NCBI GenBank assembly: GCA_001298575.1 | Contig: LJCV01000088.1 | Span: forward strand, 26,610-90,609 | Reading direction: 5' to 3' | DNA length: 64,000 bases | From: Actinobacteria bacterium OK074 | GTDB taxonomy: Bacteria; Actinomycetota; Actinomycetes; Streptomycetales; Streptomycetaceae | Shown here: positions 34,648 through 44,110 of the stretch, one piece after another | Layout of the letters: each line of letters starts with the position of its first letter | Numbering within the stretch: the first letter of the stretch is position 1 | Notes under the pieces: model-generated | Told to the model about the DNA's origin: nothing | The model's database searches: none | Seen by the model: only the letters and a program-made list of their open reading frames with translations | Made by a program: the position numbers and the translations under genes

Positions 34648-36078
34648 CTACCCTCGGTACGCCTCCAACAGCCGCAGCCACACCTCGCTGAGGGTCGGGT
34701 ACGACGGGACCGCGTGCCACAGGCGGCCGATCGGGACCTCGCCGGCCACCGCGATCGTCGCCGAGTGGATCAGTTCGCCGACGCCGGGGCCGACGAAGGT
34801 GACACCGCGGAGGATCTCCTCGTCGAGGTCGACGACCATGCGGGCGCGCCCGCGGTAGCCGTCGGCGTACAGGCCCGCCCCGGCGACCGAGGCGAAGTCG
34901 ACGTCCACGGCGCGCACCCGGTGGCCGGCCGCTTCCGCTTCGGCGAGGGAGAGGCCCACGGAGGCCGCCTCCGGGTCGGTGAAGACGACCTGGGGGACGG
35001 CCGCGTGGTCGGCGGTGGCGGCGTGGGCGCCCCAGCGGTCGGACTCCAGGATGGGCACGCCCTGGGCGCGGGCGGCGATGGCGGCGCCCGCCACGCGCGC
35101 CTGGTACTTGCCCTGGTGGGTGAGGAGCGCGCGGTGGTTGACGTCCCCGACCGCGTACAGCCAGTCGCTGCCGGGCACCCGCAGGCTGTCGTCGACCGTC
35201 AGCCAGGAGCCCGGTTCCAGGCCGACCGTCTCCAGGCCGATGTTCTCCGTGCGCGGGGTGCGGCCGGTGGCGAAGAGGATCTCGTCGGCCTCGACGGTCT
35301 CGCCCTTGTCGGTGACGGCGACGACCGTGCCGTCGACCCGGGTCACCGACTCCACCGATGTGCCCGTGCGCAGGTCGACGCCCGCCTCCACGAGCGCCTC
35401 GGCGATCAGTTCGCCCGCGAAGGGCTCCATGCGGGGCAGCAGGCCCTTGCCGCGCACCAGGACGGTGACCTCGGAGCCCAGCGCCCGCCAGGCGGTGGCC
35501 ATCTCGACGGCGACCACACCGCCGCCCACCACGATCAGGCGGCCGGCGCCCACCTTGGCGCTGGTGGCCTGGCGGCTCGTCCAGGGCTTCACGTCGGCGA
35601 GGCCGGGCAGGTCGGGCAGCAGGGCGCCGGTGCCGGTGCACACGGCGACGGCGTGCCGGGCGGTCAGGGTGCGCCGGGTGCCGTCGGGCGCCTCGACCAC
35701 GACCGTGCGCGTACCGGCGAGGCGGCCGTGGCCGCGGTAGAGGTCCGCACCGATGCCGTCGAGCCAGGCGACCTGGCCGTCGTCGCGCCAGTGGGAGGTC
35801 TCGTAGTCCCGGTGGGCGAGGACCGCGTCGACGTCGAGGGGGCCCTGGACCAGCTGGGCCAGGCCGGGGGTGCGGCGGGCGTCGGCGCGGGCGATGACCG
35901 GGCGCAGCAGGGCCTTGCTGGGCATGCACGCCCAGTAGGAGCACTCGCCGCCGACCAGTTCGCTCTCCACGATCGCGGTGGAGAGTCCGGCCGCGCGGGT
36001 GCGGTCGGCGACGTTCTCCCCCACGGGCCCGGCCCCGAGCACCACGACGTCGTACGCGATGGATTCCGTTTCCGTCAT
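34648..36078 (-). CDS. Pyridine nucleotide-disulfide oxidoreductase
   Basis: Protein of 476 residues. It has the FAD motif VVVLGAGPVGEN, the redox disulfide ECSYWACMPSKALL (CxxxxC), an NAD motif VVGGGVVAVEMATAW and the second FAD motif YAVGDV. The C-terminal HAVPSYPTLSEVW resembles the His-Glu dyad region of lipoamide/mercuric reductases with an insertion. The substrate is unknown. It is divergent from thioredoxin, so a role in thiol balance is plausible. Confidence 0.9.
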   Translation of the reverse strand: MTETESIAYDVVVLGAGPVGENVADRTRAAGLSTAIVESELVGGECSYWACMPSKALLRPVIARADARRTPGLAQLVQGPLDVDAVLAHRDYETSHWRDDGQVAWLDGIGADLYRGHGRLAGTRTVVVEAPDGTRRTLTARHAVAVCTGTGALLPDLPGLADVKPWTSRQATSAKVGAGRLIVVGGGVVAVEMATAWRALGSEVTVLVRGKGLLPRMEPFAGELIAEALVEAGVDLRTGTSVESVTRVDGTVVAVTDKGETVEADEILFATGRTPRTENIGLETVGLEPGSWLTVDDSLRVPGSDWLYAVGDVNHRALLTHQGKYQARVAGAAIAARAQGVPILESDRWGAHAATADHAAVPQVVFTDPEAASVGLSLAEAEAAGHRVRAVDVDFASVAGAGLYADGYRGRARMVVDLDEEILRGVTFVGPGVGELIHSATIAVAGEVPIGRLWHAVPSYPTLSEVWLRLLEAYRG

Positions 36079-36219
36079 GGGCACAGTCTGGTGGGTGGTG
36101 TGCGCGGTGGCCACACGGGTACGCGCGCGGAATAGCCTGCCCCGGGCCGCCGTTGTCGTGGGCGGACCGGGCAGCGACAGCCAGCAGCCGGAAAGCCAGA
36201 AATGAGGGGAAGGCACGCC

Positions 36220-36603
<384 letters not shown>

Positions 36604-36724
36604 CCTTTTCGGGCCGCGCGGCCCGGCTGCCGCGCGGCCCGGCCCGGTTCGGTTCGCGGGCCGTGCGGCCCGGCCGGGCTCGCCGTACCACAAGCGGCTC
36701 GGCCGGACTCGCCGGGCACGCGGC

Positions 36725-37759
36725 TCAGCTGGACTCGCGGTGCACGATCCGCGCGTCGAGCGCCTTCTCCTGCACTTCGAGGAGGCCGCCCGGTTCGCGG
36801 ACGGCGCGGTCGAGGAGTTCGGCGAGGTAGCGCCCGGACGGCAGTTCGAGATGGACGGTGGTCAGGCGGGGCCGCAGCAGCCTGCCGAGCAGCAGGTCGT
36901 CGGCGCCCACCACGGCGGTCTCCTCCGGGACGCGGACGCCCGCCTCCTGTAAGGCGCCCATCAGCAGCATCGCGTACTCGTCGTTGAACCCGAACACGGC
37001 GTCCAGGTCCAGCGAGCGCCAGCGGGCGGCGAGCCCGGTCGCGGACTCCTCCTCGTAGGCCATCGGCAGTTCGGTGACGGTGGCCCCGCTGCCGTCCAGG
37101 GTGGAGCGGACCCCGCGCAGCCGGGGCGCGGAGAAGATCTCCAGGCCGGGCTCGGTCGGCATGACCACGCCGATCCGGCGGCGGCCACGGGCCAGCAGGT
37201 GCTCGGCCGCCTGCCGGCCGACCTCGGCGTGGTCCATGAGCAGCGCGTGCGCGCCCTCGACCGGCTCGGGTCCCATGGTGACGACGGCACGGGCGCCGGA
37301 GCGCTTGAGGACGGCGACGCCCTGCGGGCCGAGCCCGCCGACGGGCACGAGCACCGCGACCGGCCGCAGTTCGGCCCAGGCCCGGGCGGCCTCGTCGCCG
37401 TGCGCGACCAGGCCGCCGTACTGGACGACGGTGTAGTCCAGGCGGCTGAGCGCCCACTGGAGTTCGTTGAAGAACTGGCTGTAGAGCGGGCCCACGGGCA
37501 CGTTCGGGGCGGGCATCAGGACCATCCGGCTGTGGCCCGCGCGCAGACTGCGGGCCGCGGCATGGGGCACGTACCCCAGTTCCTTGGCTGCCTCGTGGAC
37601 CCGGCGGCGGGTGGGCTCGCTGATCCGGACGGCGGTGGTGTTGTTCAGGACATAGGAGACGGTCGCGCGCGAGACCCCGGCCAGACGGGCCACGTCGGCA
37701 CTTGTCGGGACGGCACGCGGTGCGGGAGACGGCATCGGCTCATTCGGTATCTGCACCAT
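36725..37759 (-). CDS. LacI-family regulator
   Basis: Protein of 344 residues with an N-terminal HTH (SADVARLAGVSRATVSYVLNN) and hinge (RSLRAGHSRMVLM), and a periplasmic-binding-like effector domain ending LPSGRYLAELLDRAV. Two ATGs are four codons apart; the inner one is taken because AAGGA sits about 11 bases ahead, while it directly abuts the outer ATG. The target is not evident, since no transporter or sugar gene is adjacent. Confidence 0.88.
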   Translation of the reverse strand: MVQIPNEPMPSPAPRAVPTSADVARLAGVSRATVSYVLNNTTAVRISEPTRRRVHEAAKELGYVPHAAARSLRAGHSRMVLMPAPNVPVGPLYSQFFNELQWALSRLDYTVVQYGGLVAHGDEAARAWAELRPVAVLVPVGGLGPQGVAVLKRSGARAVVTMGPEPVEGAHALLMDHAEVGRQAAEHLLARGRRRIGVVMPTEPGLEIFSAPRLRGVRSTLDGSGATVTELPMAYEEESATGLAARWRSLDLDAVFGFNDEYAMLLMGALQEAGVRVPEETAVVGADDLLLGRLLRPRLTTVHLELPSGRYLAELLDRAVREPGGLLEVQEKALDARIVHRESS

Positions 37760-37945
37760 GACGACCGTCATCCTTGCAGAAGACGGCGTCAGGTTCCGGG
37801 CGGGGGGAACTTCCCGTCGGGGCTTTGGTGTTCGTGCTGCTCAGGAGGGTGACGGTGCGGTGAACTTCCTTTCCTGGCGCAGCAGTTCGTGCGCGACGGT
37901 GTTCGAGTGCGCGTTCGCCGCGGCGCCTGCCCGTACGCTGGCGGC

Positions 37946-38164
37946 ATGGAGGATGCGTCGTTGGTCGGGCTCATGGGGCGGGTCACCGGCACGGTGGGCC
38001 CGGGGCTCGTCGGCGAGGTGATCGTCCGGGTGCGCGGCGGCGCCGAACACTTCCTCGCGTACGCCGCCGTCGGCACCGAACGCATCGAGCCGGGCACGGT
38101 GGTGATGGTCGTGGAGCATCTGCCGCCGCGGACCGTGTACGTGTCGGCGGCGTACGACAGTTGA
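37946..38164 (+). CDS. Small NfeD/OB-fold-like protein
   Basis: Protein of 72 residues: MGRVTGTVGPGLVGEVIVRVRGGAEHFLAYAA ... IEPGTVVMVVEHLPPRTVYV is an all-beta pattern like the C-terminal OB-fold of NfeD proteins, without membrane helices. It is followed after 193 bp by a flotillin, the usual NfeD partner. Probably it assists flotillin membrane domains. Confidence 0.7.
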   Translation: MEDASLVGLMGRVTGTVGPGLVGEVIVRVRGGAEHFLAYAAVGTERIEPGTVVMVVEHLPPRTVYVSAAYDS

Positions 38165-38357
38165 CGGACCATCACCTCTCCCCCTCGGTCGACTCCCTTG
38201 CCGCACACGACAGTTGAGCGGGTGTCCGTGCAGGTGAGAGCCGTATGCGTCAAGATGGCATCAATGATTGGCCGTTGGCTGTCGCCCGGCCGCGCGCGGG
38301 CGCACACTCCCTTCGTTCGGTGCCGTCAGGGCACCAGGCAAAGGGGGGCGGTTGCCG

Positions 38358-39836
38358 ATGTTCCTCGGCATCGTCGCGGGGGCCGTGGTCCTCGCGCTGA
38401 TCTTCGTCGTTGTGGTCTTCAAACTCATGTGGCGCGTGGCGGAGCCCAACGAGGCACTGGTCATCTCCGGTTCGAAGCACCGGACCGAGGGCCTTGAGGA
38501 GGGGATGGGCTTCCGGATCGTCACGGGGCGCGGCACGCTGGTCCTGCCGGGGGTGCAGGCGGTGCGGAAGCTCTCGCTGGACCTCAACGAGACCGAGTTG
38601 CACGTGGCCTGCGTGACCCGGCAGGGCATCCCGCTGAAGGTGCGGGGTGTGGTGATCTTCAAGGTGGGCGACGACTTCGTGTCGATCGCCAACGCCGCCC
38701 GCCGCTTCCTCGACCAGCAGAAGCTGATGTCGGAGCGGGTGCACAACGTCTTCGCCGGTCATCTGCGGTCCATCGTGGGCGGGTTGACGGTCGAGGACAT
38801 GATCCGCGACCGCGAGAAGCTCACCGGGCAGACCCGGGCCGCGTGCGGCACCGAGATGGAGAAGCTCGGCCTGATCGTGGACTCGCTCCAGATCCACGAG
38901 ATCGAGGACCCGACCGGCTACATCCAGAACCTGGCCGCGCCGCACGCGGCGGCCGTCCAGCGGGACGCGCGGATCGCGCAGGCGGAGGCGAACCGGCTGG
39001 CCACCGAGGCCGAGCAGCAGTCGTTCGCCCGGATGGCGCAGGCCACCCGGGACAGCGAGATCCTCCAGGCCGGTTACCAGGCCGAGCGGGACACGGCCGC
39101 CGCGTCCGCGCGCCAGGCCGGTCCGCTGGCCGACGCGGCGGCCCGGCAGGAGGTCGTCGTCCAGGAGACCCGGGTCGCCGAACTGGAGGCGCAGCGGCGC
39201 GAACAGCAGCTCCAGGCGGACGTGCGCAAGCCGGCGGACGCACAGGCGTACGAGAAGCGGACGCTGGCCGAGGCGGAGCGCGACGCGCGGATCTCGGCGG
39301 CGCAGGCCAAGGCGAAGGAGACCGAACTCGCGGCGGCGGCCGAGGCGACCCGGGTCAAGACGGCCGCGGGCGCGGAGGCCGAGGCCACCGAGGCGCGCGG
39401 GGCCGCTGCCGCCACGGCGACCAGGGCCACCGGTGAGGCCGAGGCCGCCGCCGCGCGGGCGCGGGGTCTCGCGGAGGCCGAGGCGACCAAGGCACAGGGG
39501 CTCGCCGAGGCGGAGGCCATCAAGGCGCGGGCCGCCGCGCTCGCGGAGAACCAGGAGGCCGTGGTCGCGCAGCAACTCGCCGAGAACTGGCCGGAGATCG
39601 TCAAGGCGGGCGCGTCCGCCTTCGGCAGCGTCGACAACATGGTGGTCCTCAACGGGGCCGACGGCATGGCGGACCTGCTCGCCAAGGCGCTGACGATGGG
39701 CGGCACCGGGCTCGGGCTGGCGCGGCAGCTGCTGTCCTCGATGAACCAGAACGGGCAGAGCGGCAGCGGTACTTCGAGTGTGAACGGGGTGGCGCCGCCC
39801 GCGCAGATGGTGCCGGTGGACCAGAGCGAGGCGTAA
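38358..39836 (+). CDS. Flotillin-family (SPFH) protein
   Basis: Protein of 492 residues. One N-terminal membrane segment (FLGIVAGAVVLALIFVVVVF) is followed by an SPFH domain (VAEPNEALVISG ... LVLPGVQAV ... GVVIFKVGDD) to about residue 180. A long Ala/Glu-rich coiled coil full of EAEA repeats (about 190-400) and a C-terminal tail with GMADLLAKALTM complete it. It organises membrane microdomains. The start follows AAGGGGGGCGG. Confidence 0.92.
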   Translation: MFLGIVAGAVVLALIFVVVVFKLMWRVAEPNEALVISGSKHRTEGLEEGMGFRIVTGRGTLVLPGVQAVRKLSLDLNETELHVACVTRQGIPLKVRGVVIFKVGDDFVSIANAARRFLDQQKLMSERVHNVFAGHLRSIVGGLTVEDMIRDREKLTGQTRAACGTEMEKLGLIVDSLQIHEIEDPTGYIQNLAAPHAAAVQRDARIAQAEANRLATEAEQQSFARMAQATRDSEILQAGYQAERDTAAASARQAGPLADAAARQEVVVQETRVAELEAQRREQQLQADVRKPADAQAYEKRTLAEAERDARISAAQAKAKETELAAAAEATRVKTAAGAEAEATEARGAAAATATRATGEAEAAAARARGLAEAEATKAQGLAEAEAIKARAAALAENQEAVVAQQLAENWPEIVKAGASAFGSVDNMVVLNGADGMADLLAKALTMGGTGLGLARQLLSSMNQNGQSGSGTSSVNGVAPPAQMVPVDQSEA

Positions 39837-39858
39837 CCGGCGGCGGGATGCGGGGATT

Positions 39859-39892
39859 TCGGGCGTACGGCCGCCAAGGGCCGTACGCCCGA
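39859..39892 (+). terminator. Terminator of the flotillin gene
   Basis: 14-bp perfect stem TCGGGCGTACGGCC / GGCCGTACGCCCGA with a 6-nt loop, 23 bp past the stop. Confidence 0.75.
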
Positions 39893-39940
39893 GGTCGTCC
39901 GGGTCGCGCGCCCGCGGTCGTCGGGGCCGTGCGCAGCCTT

Positions 39941-39946
39941 TAACGT
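39941..39946 (+). promoter_or_regulatory. -10 element for a probably leaderless PemK transcript
   Basis: TAACGT lies six bases ahead of the GTG start, with no ribosome binding site between, so the transcript most likely begins at or next to the GTG. Confidence 0.5.
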
Positions 39947-39952
39947 TGCCCC

Positions 39953-40399
39953 GTGAATGCGTACACCGATGAGAACGTCCCCGGCCGTTACGGCCCTTCC
40001 GCCACCACCGAGGCCGAGCCGCGCGCCGTGGGTCCGGTGCGGACCGAGTACTCCCCCGCGCACGACGGCGACCCCGACCCCGGGGAGATCGTGTGGACGT
40101 GGGTGCCCTTCGAGGAGAACGACGGGCGGGGCAAGGACCGGCCCGTGCTGGTCGTCGCGCGCGAGCCGCGCGGGACGCTGCTGGCGGTGCAGTTGTCCAG
40201 CAAGCGGCACGACCAGGACCGGGAGTGGGTGGCGATCGGGAGCGGGCCCTGGGACCGGTCCGGGCGGGACTCCTGGGTGGACGTGGACCGGGTGCTGCGG
40301 CTGCACGAGGACGGAATGCGGCGGGAGGCGTGCGCGTTGGACCGCATGCGGTTCAACTCCGTCGTGCACCGGCTGAAGGAGCGGTACGGCTGGGTGTGA
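39953..40399 (+). CDS. PemK/MazF-like toxin-fold protein, no antitoxin gene
   Basis: Protein of 148 residues. The core PGEIVWTWVPFEENDGRGKDRPVLVVARE, the strands LLAVQLSS and the VDVDRVLRL segment fit the PemK/MazF beta-barrel. An N-terminal extension of about 40 residues is polar and disordered-looking. No small antitoxin gene lies on either side. It may be a chromosomal housekeeping descendant of the toxin family. GTG start, likely leaderless. Confidence 0.8.
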   Translation: MNAYTDENVPGRYGPSATTEAEPRAVGPVRTEYSPAHDGDPDPGEIVWTWVPFEENDGRGKDRPVLVVAREPRGTLLAVQLSSKRHDQDREWVAIGSGPWDRSGRDSWVDVDRVLRLHEDGMRREACALDRMRFNSVVHRLKERYGWV

Positions 40400-40451
40400 T
40401 CGCACCCGGGGCAAAACCGCACCAGGTCTCGGCCCCGCGCCTCTGACGGAC

Positions 40452-40492
40452 CCGCGGCCACGGCACCACCCCCGTGAGCGCCGTGGCCGCGG
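40452..40492 (+). terminator. Terminator after the PemK-like gene
   Basis: 13-bp perfect stem CCGCGGCCACGGC / GCCGTGGCCGCGG with a 15-nt loop. The remainder of the 329-bp gap up to egtA holds a small dyad CGCAC-tctt-GTGCG (40620-40633) and the egtA ribosome binding site; no gene. Confidence 0.7.
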
Positions 40493-40728
40493 TCCGCGAG
40501 GTCTCCCCCGTCGTGCGCATGAACGCATGGTGAGCGATTCCGGTCGTCCGGCGCAACGGAATTTCCCGGGTCGGAGAACGTTGCTCCGCCCGGCCGGGGG
40601 CGTCCGAAAATGGGCTATACGCACTCTTGTGCGAATCGGGGCGAGGGTCTTGGGTGGGACGAGTGTTTTCCGGCCCAGGGCATCCGGCACTGGCCGGTGG
40701 CATGGTGGAATCTCAGGAGGATCCCGAC

Positions 40729-42003
40729 ATGTCCGATTCGGTGAGTGACTGTACGGAGCGGCGCTCCGCTTTCACCGAGGCCGAGGTGGAGGCGCTGGTC
40801 CGGGGCATCTGCTTCAAGACCGGCCCACCCCGCTCGATCGGTGTGGAACTCGAATGGCTCGTCCACGAGCTGCGCACTCCGCGGCTCCCGGTATCACCCG
40901 CCCGGCTCAGGGCGGCGTACGACGCTCTGCGGGCCCTGCCCCTGCACTCGACGCTCACCGTCGAGCCCGGCGGCCAGCTGGAGCTCAGCTCCGCTCCCGC
41001 CGCTTCGCTGACGGAGTGCATCGCCTCCGTCTCCGCCGACCTCGACGCGGTCCGCGAGCTGCTGCGGGAGGCGGGCCTCGGCCTCGCCGGGCACGGCCTC
41101 GATCCGTGGAACCCCCCGCGTCGCTATCTCCACGAACCCCGCTACGACGCCATGGAGGCGTGCCTCGACCGCGCCGGTCCCGAGGGCCGCTCGATGATGT
41201 GCTCCACGGCCTCGGTGCAGGTGTGCCTGGACGCCGGGTACGAGGAGCCGGGCCCGCTGGGGCTCGGGCGGCGCTGGTGGCTGGCCCATCAGCTGGGCGC
41301 GGTCCTGGTGGCCGCGTTCGCGAACTCGCCGCTGGCCGCCGGGCGGCCCACGGGCTGGCGTTCGTCCCGGCAGCGGATGTGGACCGCCATGGATCCGGGC
41401 CGTTCCGGCGCCCCGGACCTCGACGTCGATCCGCGCACCGGCTGGGCCCGGCGGGTGCTGGACGCGCCGGTGATGTGCGTGCGCGGGGAGAGCGGCCCCT
41501 GGCGGGTGCCGGAGCGGCTGTCCTTCCGGTCCTGGACCCGGTCCACGGCGCCGCCGGACCGCGCCGACCTCGACTACCACATCACGACGCTGTTCCCGCC
41601 GGTCCGGCCGCGCGGGCACCTGGAACTCCGCATGATCGACGCCCAGCCGGGTGAGAACGGCTGGATCGTCCCGCTCGCCGTGACGGCCGCGCTCTTCGAC
41701 GACCCGGACGCGGCCGAGACCGCCTACCGGGCCGTCAAACCCCTTGCGGAGCGCGCCGGTTCGCGGCCCGCGCCGGACAACCCGCTGTGGATCACCGCCG
41801 CCCGCGAGGGTCTCGCCGACCCGGAACTGCGCGAGACGGCGGCGGTCTGCTTCGCGGCGGCGGCCGAGGCGCTGCCCCGGCTCGGCGCGAGTGCCGAAGT
41901 CCGGGACGCGGTCGCGGAGTTCACCGACCGCTATGTCCACCGGGGCCGCTGCCCCGCCGACGATCTGCTCAGCCTGCACCACGGGAAGGACATCCAGGCA
42001 TGA
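40729..42003 (+). CDS. egtA: Ergothioneine pathway glutamate-cysteine ligase
   Basis: Protein of 424 residues of the GCS2 family, with IGVELEWLVHE near the N-terminus, VEPGGQLELSS, STASVQVCLD and HLELRMIDAQPGENGW. It makes gamma-glutamylcysteine, the sulfur donor for EgtB. The ATG is preceded by AGGAGG; a longer frame upstream lacks such a site. It overlaps egtB by ATGA. The order egtA-B-C-D leaves no doubt. Confidence 0.95.
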   Translation: MSDSVSDCTERRSAFTEAEVEALVRGICFKTGPPRSIGVELEWLVHELRTPRLPVSPARLRAAYDALRALPLHSTLTVEPGGQLELSSAPAASLTECIASVSADLDAVRELLREAGLGLAGHGLDPWNPPRRYLHEPRYDAMEACLDRAGPEGRSMMCSTASVQVCLDAGYEEPGPLGLGRRWWLAHQLGAVLVAAFANSPLAAGRPTGWRSSRQRMWTAMDPGRSGAPDLDVDPRTGWARRVLDAPVMCVRGESGPWRVPERLSFRSWTRSTAPPDRADLDYHITTLFPPVRPRGHLELRMIDAQPGENGWIVPLAVTAALFDDPDAAETAYRAVKPLAERAGSRPAPDNPLWITAAREGLADPELRETAAVCFAAAAEALPRLGASAEVRDAVAEFTDRYVHRGRCPADDLLSLHHGKDIQA

Positions 42004-43325
42004 CCGACCCCACGACCGGCACCCCGACCGGCCCCGAGGCCCTGCGGGAGCAGGCGCTCCAAGCGCTGCTCCGGGCCCGCGACCGCACCTCGCTGCTGAC
42101 CGACTCCGTGGACGAGCACGACCTCATGGCGCAGCACTCTCCGCTGATGTCGCCCCTGGTGTGGGACCTGGCGCACATCGGCAACCAGGAGGAGCAGTGG
42201 CTGCTGCGCACGGTCGCGGGGCGCGAGGCGATGCGTCCCGAGATCGACTCGATCTACGACGCCTTCGAGCATCCGCGCTCCGAACGCCCCACCCTGCCGC
42301 TGCTCGCGCCCGCCGAGGCCCGCCGGTACGCGGCCGAGGTGCGCGGGAGGGCCCTGGACGTCCTGGAGGGCACGGCGTTCGCGGGCGGCCGGCCGCTGAC
42401 GGAGGCGGGCTTCGCCTTCGGCATGATCGCCCAGCACGAACAGCAGCACGACGAAACGATGTTGATCACCCATCAGCTGCGCACCGGACCGCAGGCGCTC
42501 ACCGCCCCCGATCCGGCGCCCGCTCCCCCGTACAACGGACCGGCCGAAGTCCTGGTCCCCGGTGGGCCGTTCACGATGGGTACGTCGACGGAGCCGTGGG
42601 CGCTGGACAACGAGCGTCCCGCGCACCGGCGTTCGCTGGAGCCCTACTGGCTCGACACCCTGCCCGTGACGAACGCCGCCTACCAGGAGTTCGTCGCGGA
42701 CGGCGGCTACGACCAGGAGCGCTGGTGGGACCCGGCGGGCTGGGACCACATCCGCAGGCACGGGATCTTCGCCCCGCAGTTCTGGCGCGAGGAGGCCGGC
42801 CAGTGGCTGCGCCGCCGCTTCGGGGTCACCGAGGTCGTACCGCCGGGCGAACCGGTGCTGCACGTGAGTTGGTACGAGGCGGACGCGTACGCGCGCTGGG
42901 CCGGGCGGCGGCTGCCGACGGAGGCCGAGTGGGAGAAGGCCGCCCGCCACGACCAGGACACCGACCGCTCGCGCCGCTACCCGTGGGGCGACGCCGACCC
43001 GGGCCCCGAGCACGCCAACCTCGGCCAGCGGCATCTGCGTCCGGCGCCCGCCGGAAGCTATCCGGCGGGCGAGTCGCCGCTGGGGATACGGCAGTTGATC
43101 GGTGACGTGTGGGAATGGACGGCGAGCGACTTCCTGCCCTACCCGGGGTTCACCGCGTTCCCGTACAAGGAGTACTCGGAGGTGTTCTTCGGCCCGGAGC
43201 ACAAGGTGCTGCGCGGCGGTTCGTTCGCCGTCGACCAGGTGGCCTGCCGGGGCACGTTCCGCAACTGGGACTATCCGATCCGGCGCCAGATCTTCTGCGG
43301 TTTCCGTACCGCCAGGGACGCCTGA
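42000..43325 (+). CDS. egtB: Hercynine oxygenase (sulfoxide synthase)
   Basis: Protein of 441 residues. The N-terminal DinB-like part supplies the iron ligands (LVWDLAHIGNQEEQW and AQHEQQHDET), and the C-terminal formylglycine-generating/FGE-like domain follows (GGPFTMGT ... RLPTEAEWEKAARHD ... GDVWEWTASDF ... LRGGSFAVD). It couples gamma-Glu-Cys and hercynine with O2 to form the sulfoxide. Confidence 0.96.
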   Translation: MTDPTTGTPTGPEALREQALQALLRARDRTSLLTDSVDEHDLMAQHSPLMSPLVWDLAHIGNQEEQWLLRTVAGREAMRPEIDSIYDAFEHPRSERPTLPLLAPAEARRYAAEVRGRALDVLEGTAFAGGRPLTEAGFAFGMIAQHEQQHDETMLITHQLRTGPQALTAPDPAPAPPYNGPAEVLVPGGPFTMGTSTEPWALDNERPAHRRSLEPYWLDTLPVTNAAYQEFVADGGYDQERWWDPAGWDHIRRHGIFAPQFWREEAGQWLRRRFGVTEVVPPGEPVLHVSWYEADAYARWAGRRLPTEAEWEKAARHDQDTDRSRRYPWGDADPGPEHANLGQRHLRPAPAGSYPAGESPLGIRQLIGDVWEWTASDFLPYPGFTAFPYKEYSEVFFGPEHKVLRGGSFAVDQVACRGTFRNWDYPIRRQIFCGFRTARDA

Positions 43326-44110
43326 TGTGCCGTCACCTCGCCTACCTGGGGCACGGGTTGCCGATGGGACAGCTGATCGTGGAGCCGCCGCACGGTCTGT
43401 TCCGGCAGTCCTGGGCGCCCCGGCGGCAGCGGTACGGGACCGTCAACGCCGATGGTTTCGGGGTCGGTTGGTACGCCGAGGGGGACCCGGTGCCGGGCCG
43501 CTACCGGCGGGCGGTGCCGATCTGGGGCGACGCGTCGTTCGCGGACCTCGCCCGGGTCGTGCGCACCGGCGCCCTGCTCGCCGCGGTGCGCGATGCGACG
43601 GTGGCGGGGGCCGACGGGGAGGCCGCAGCGGCGCCGTTCGCCGCGGGGCCCTGGCTGTTCAGCCACAACGGGGCCGTCGCCGGCTGGCCCGGGTCGCTCG
43701 CCCCGCTGGTGCCGACGCTGCCCGCCGGGGAGTTGCTGTCCCTGGAGGCGCGCACCGACTCGGCGTTCGTGTGGGCGCTGGTCCTGCACCGGCTGCGCGG
43801 CGGCGACCCGGCCGACCAGGCGCTGGCCGACACGGTCGCCGAGGTCGCCGAGGCGGCCCCCGGCTCCCGGCTCAACCTCCTGCTCACCGACGGCACTTCG
43901 GTCGCGGCCACCGCCTGGGGCGACAGCCTCTGGTACCTGGCCGAGCCGGGCGGCGACCGCACCGTCGTCGCCTCCGAGCCGTACGACGACGATCCCCGCT
44001 GGACGGAGACACCCGATCGCACCCTGCTCACCGCGACCCGCACCGAGGTCCTGCTGACTCCGCTCAAGGAGGCGCAGGACGCCGTACCACCGAAGGAGCC
44101 CCGTACGTGA
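43325..44110 (+). CDS. egtC: Gamma-glutamyl hercynylcysteine sulfoxide hydrolase
   Basis: Protein of 261 residues, an Ntn hydrolase with the catalytic Cys2 exposed after Met removal (MCRHLAYLG) and VNADGFGVGWY plus SHNGAVAG of the glutaminase-type fold. It cleaves the gamma-glutamyl group. Start and stop overlap with egtB and egtD. Confidence 0.95.
   Translation: MCRHLAYLGHGLPMGQLIVEPPHGLFRQSWAPRRQRYGTVNADGFGVGWYAEGDPVPGRYRRAVPIWGDASFADLARVVRTGALLAAVRDATVAGADGEAAAAPFAAGPWLFSHNGAVAGWPGSLAPLVPTLPAGELLSLEARTDSAFVWALVLHRLRGGDPADQALADTVAEVAEAAPGSRLNLLLTDGTSVAATAWGDSLWYLAEPGGDRTVVASEPYDDDPRWTETPDRTLLTATRTEVLLTPLKEAQDAVPPKEPRT

Noticed and set aside
39600..40730. Search for an antitoxin partner of the PemK-like gene
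   Set aside because: No small frame with a ribosome binding site or antitoxin-like sequence was found upstream or downstream.
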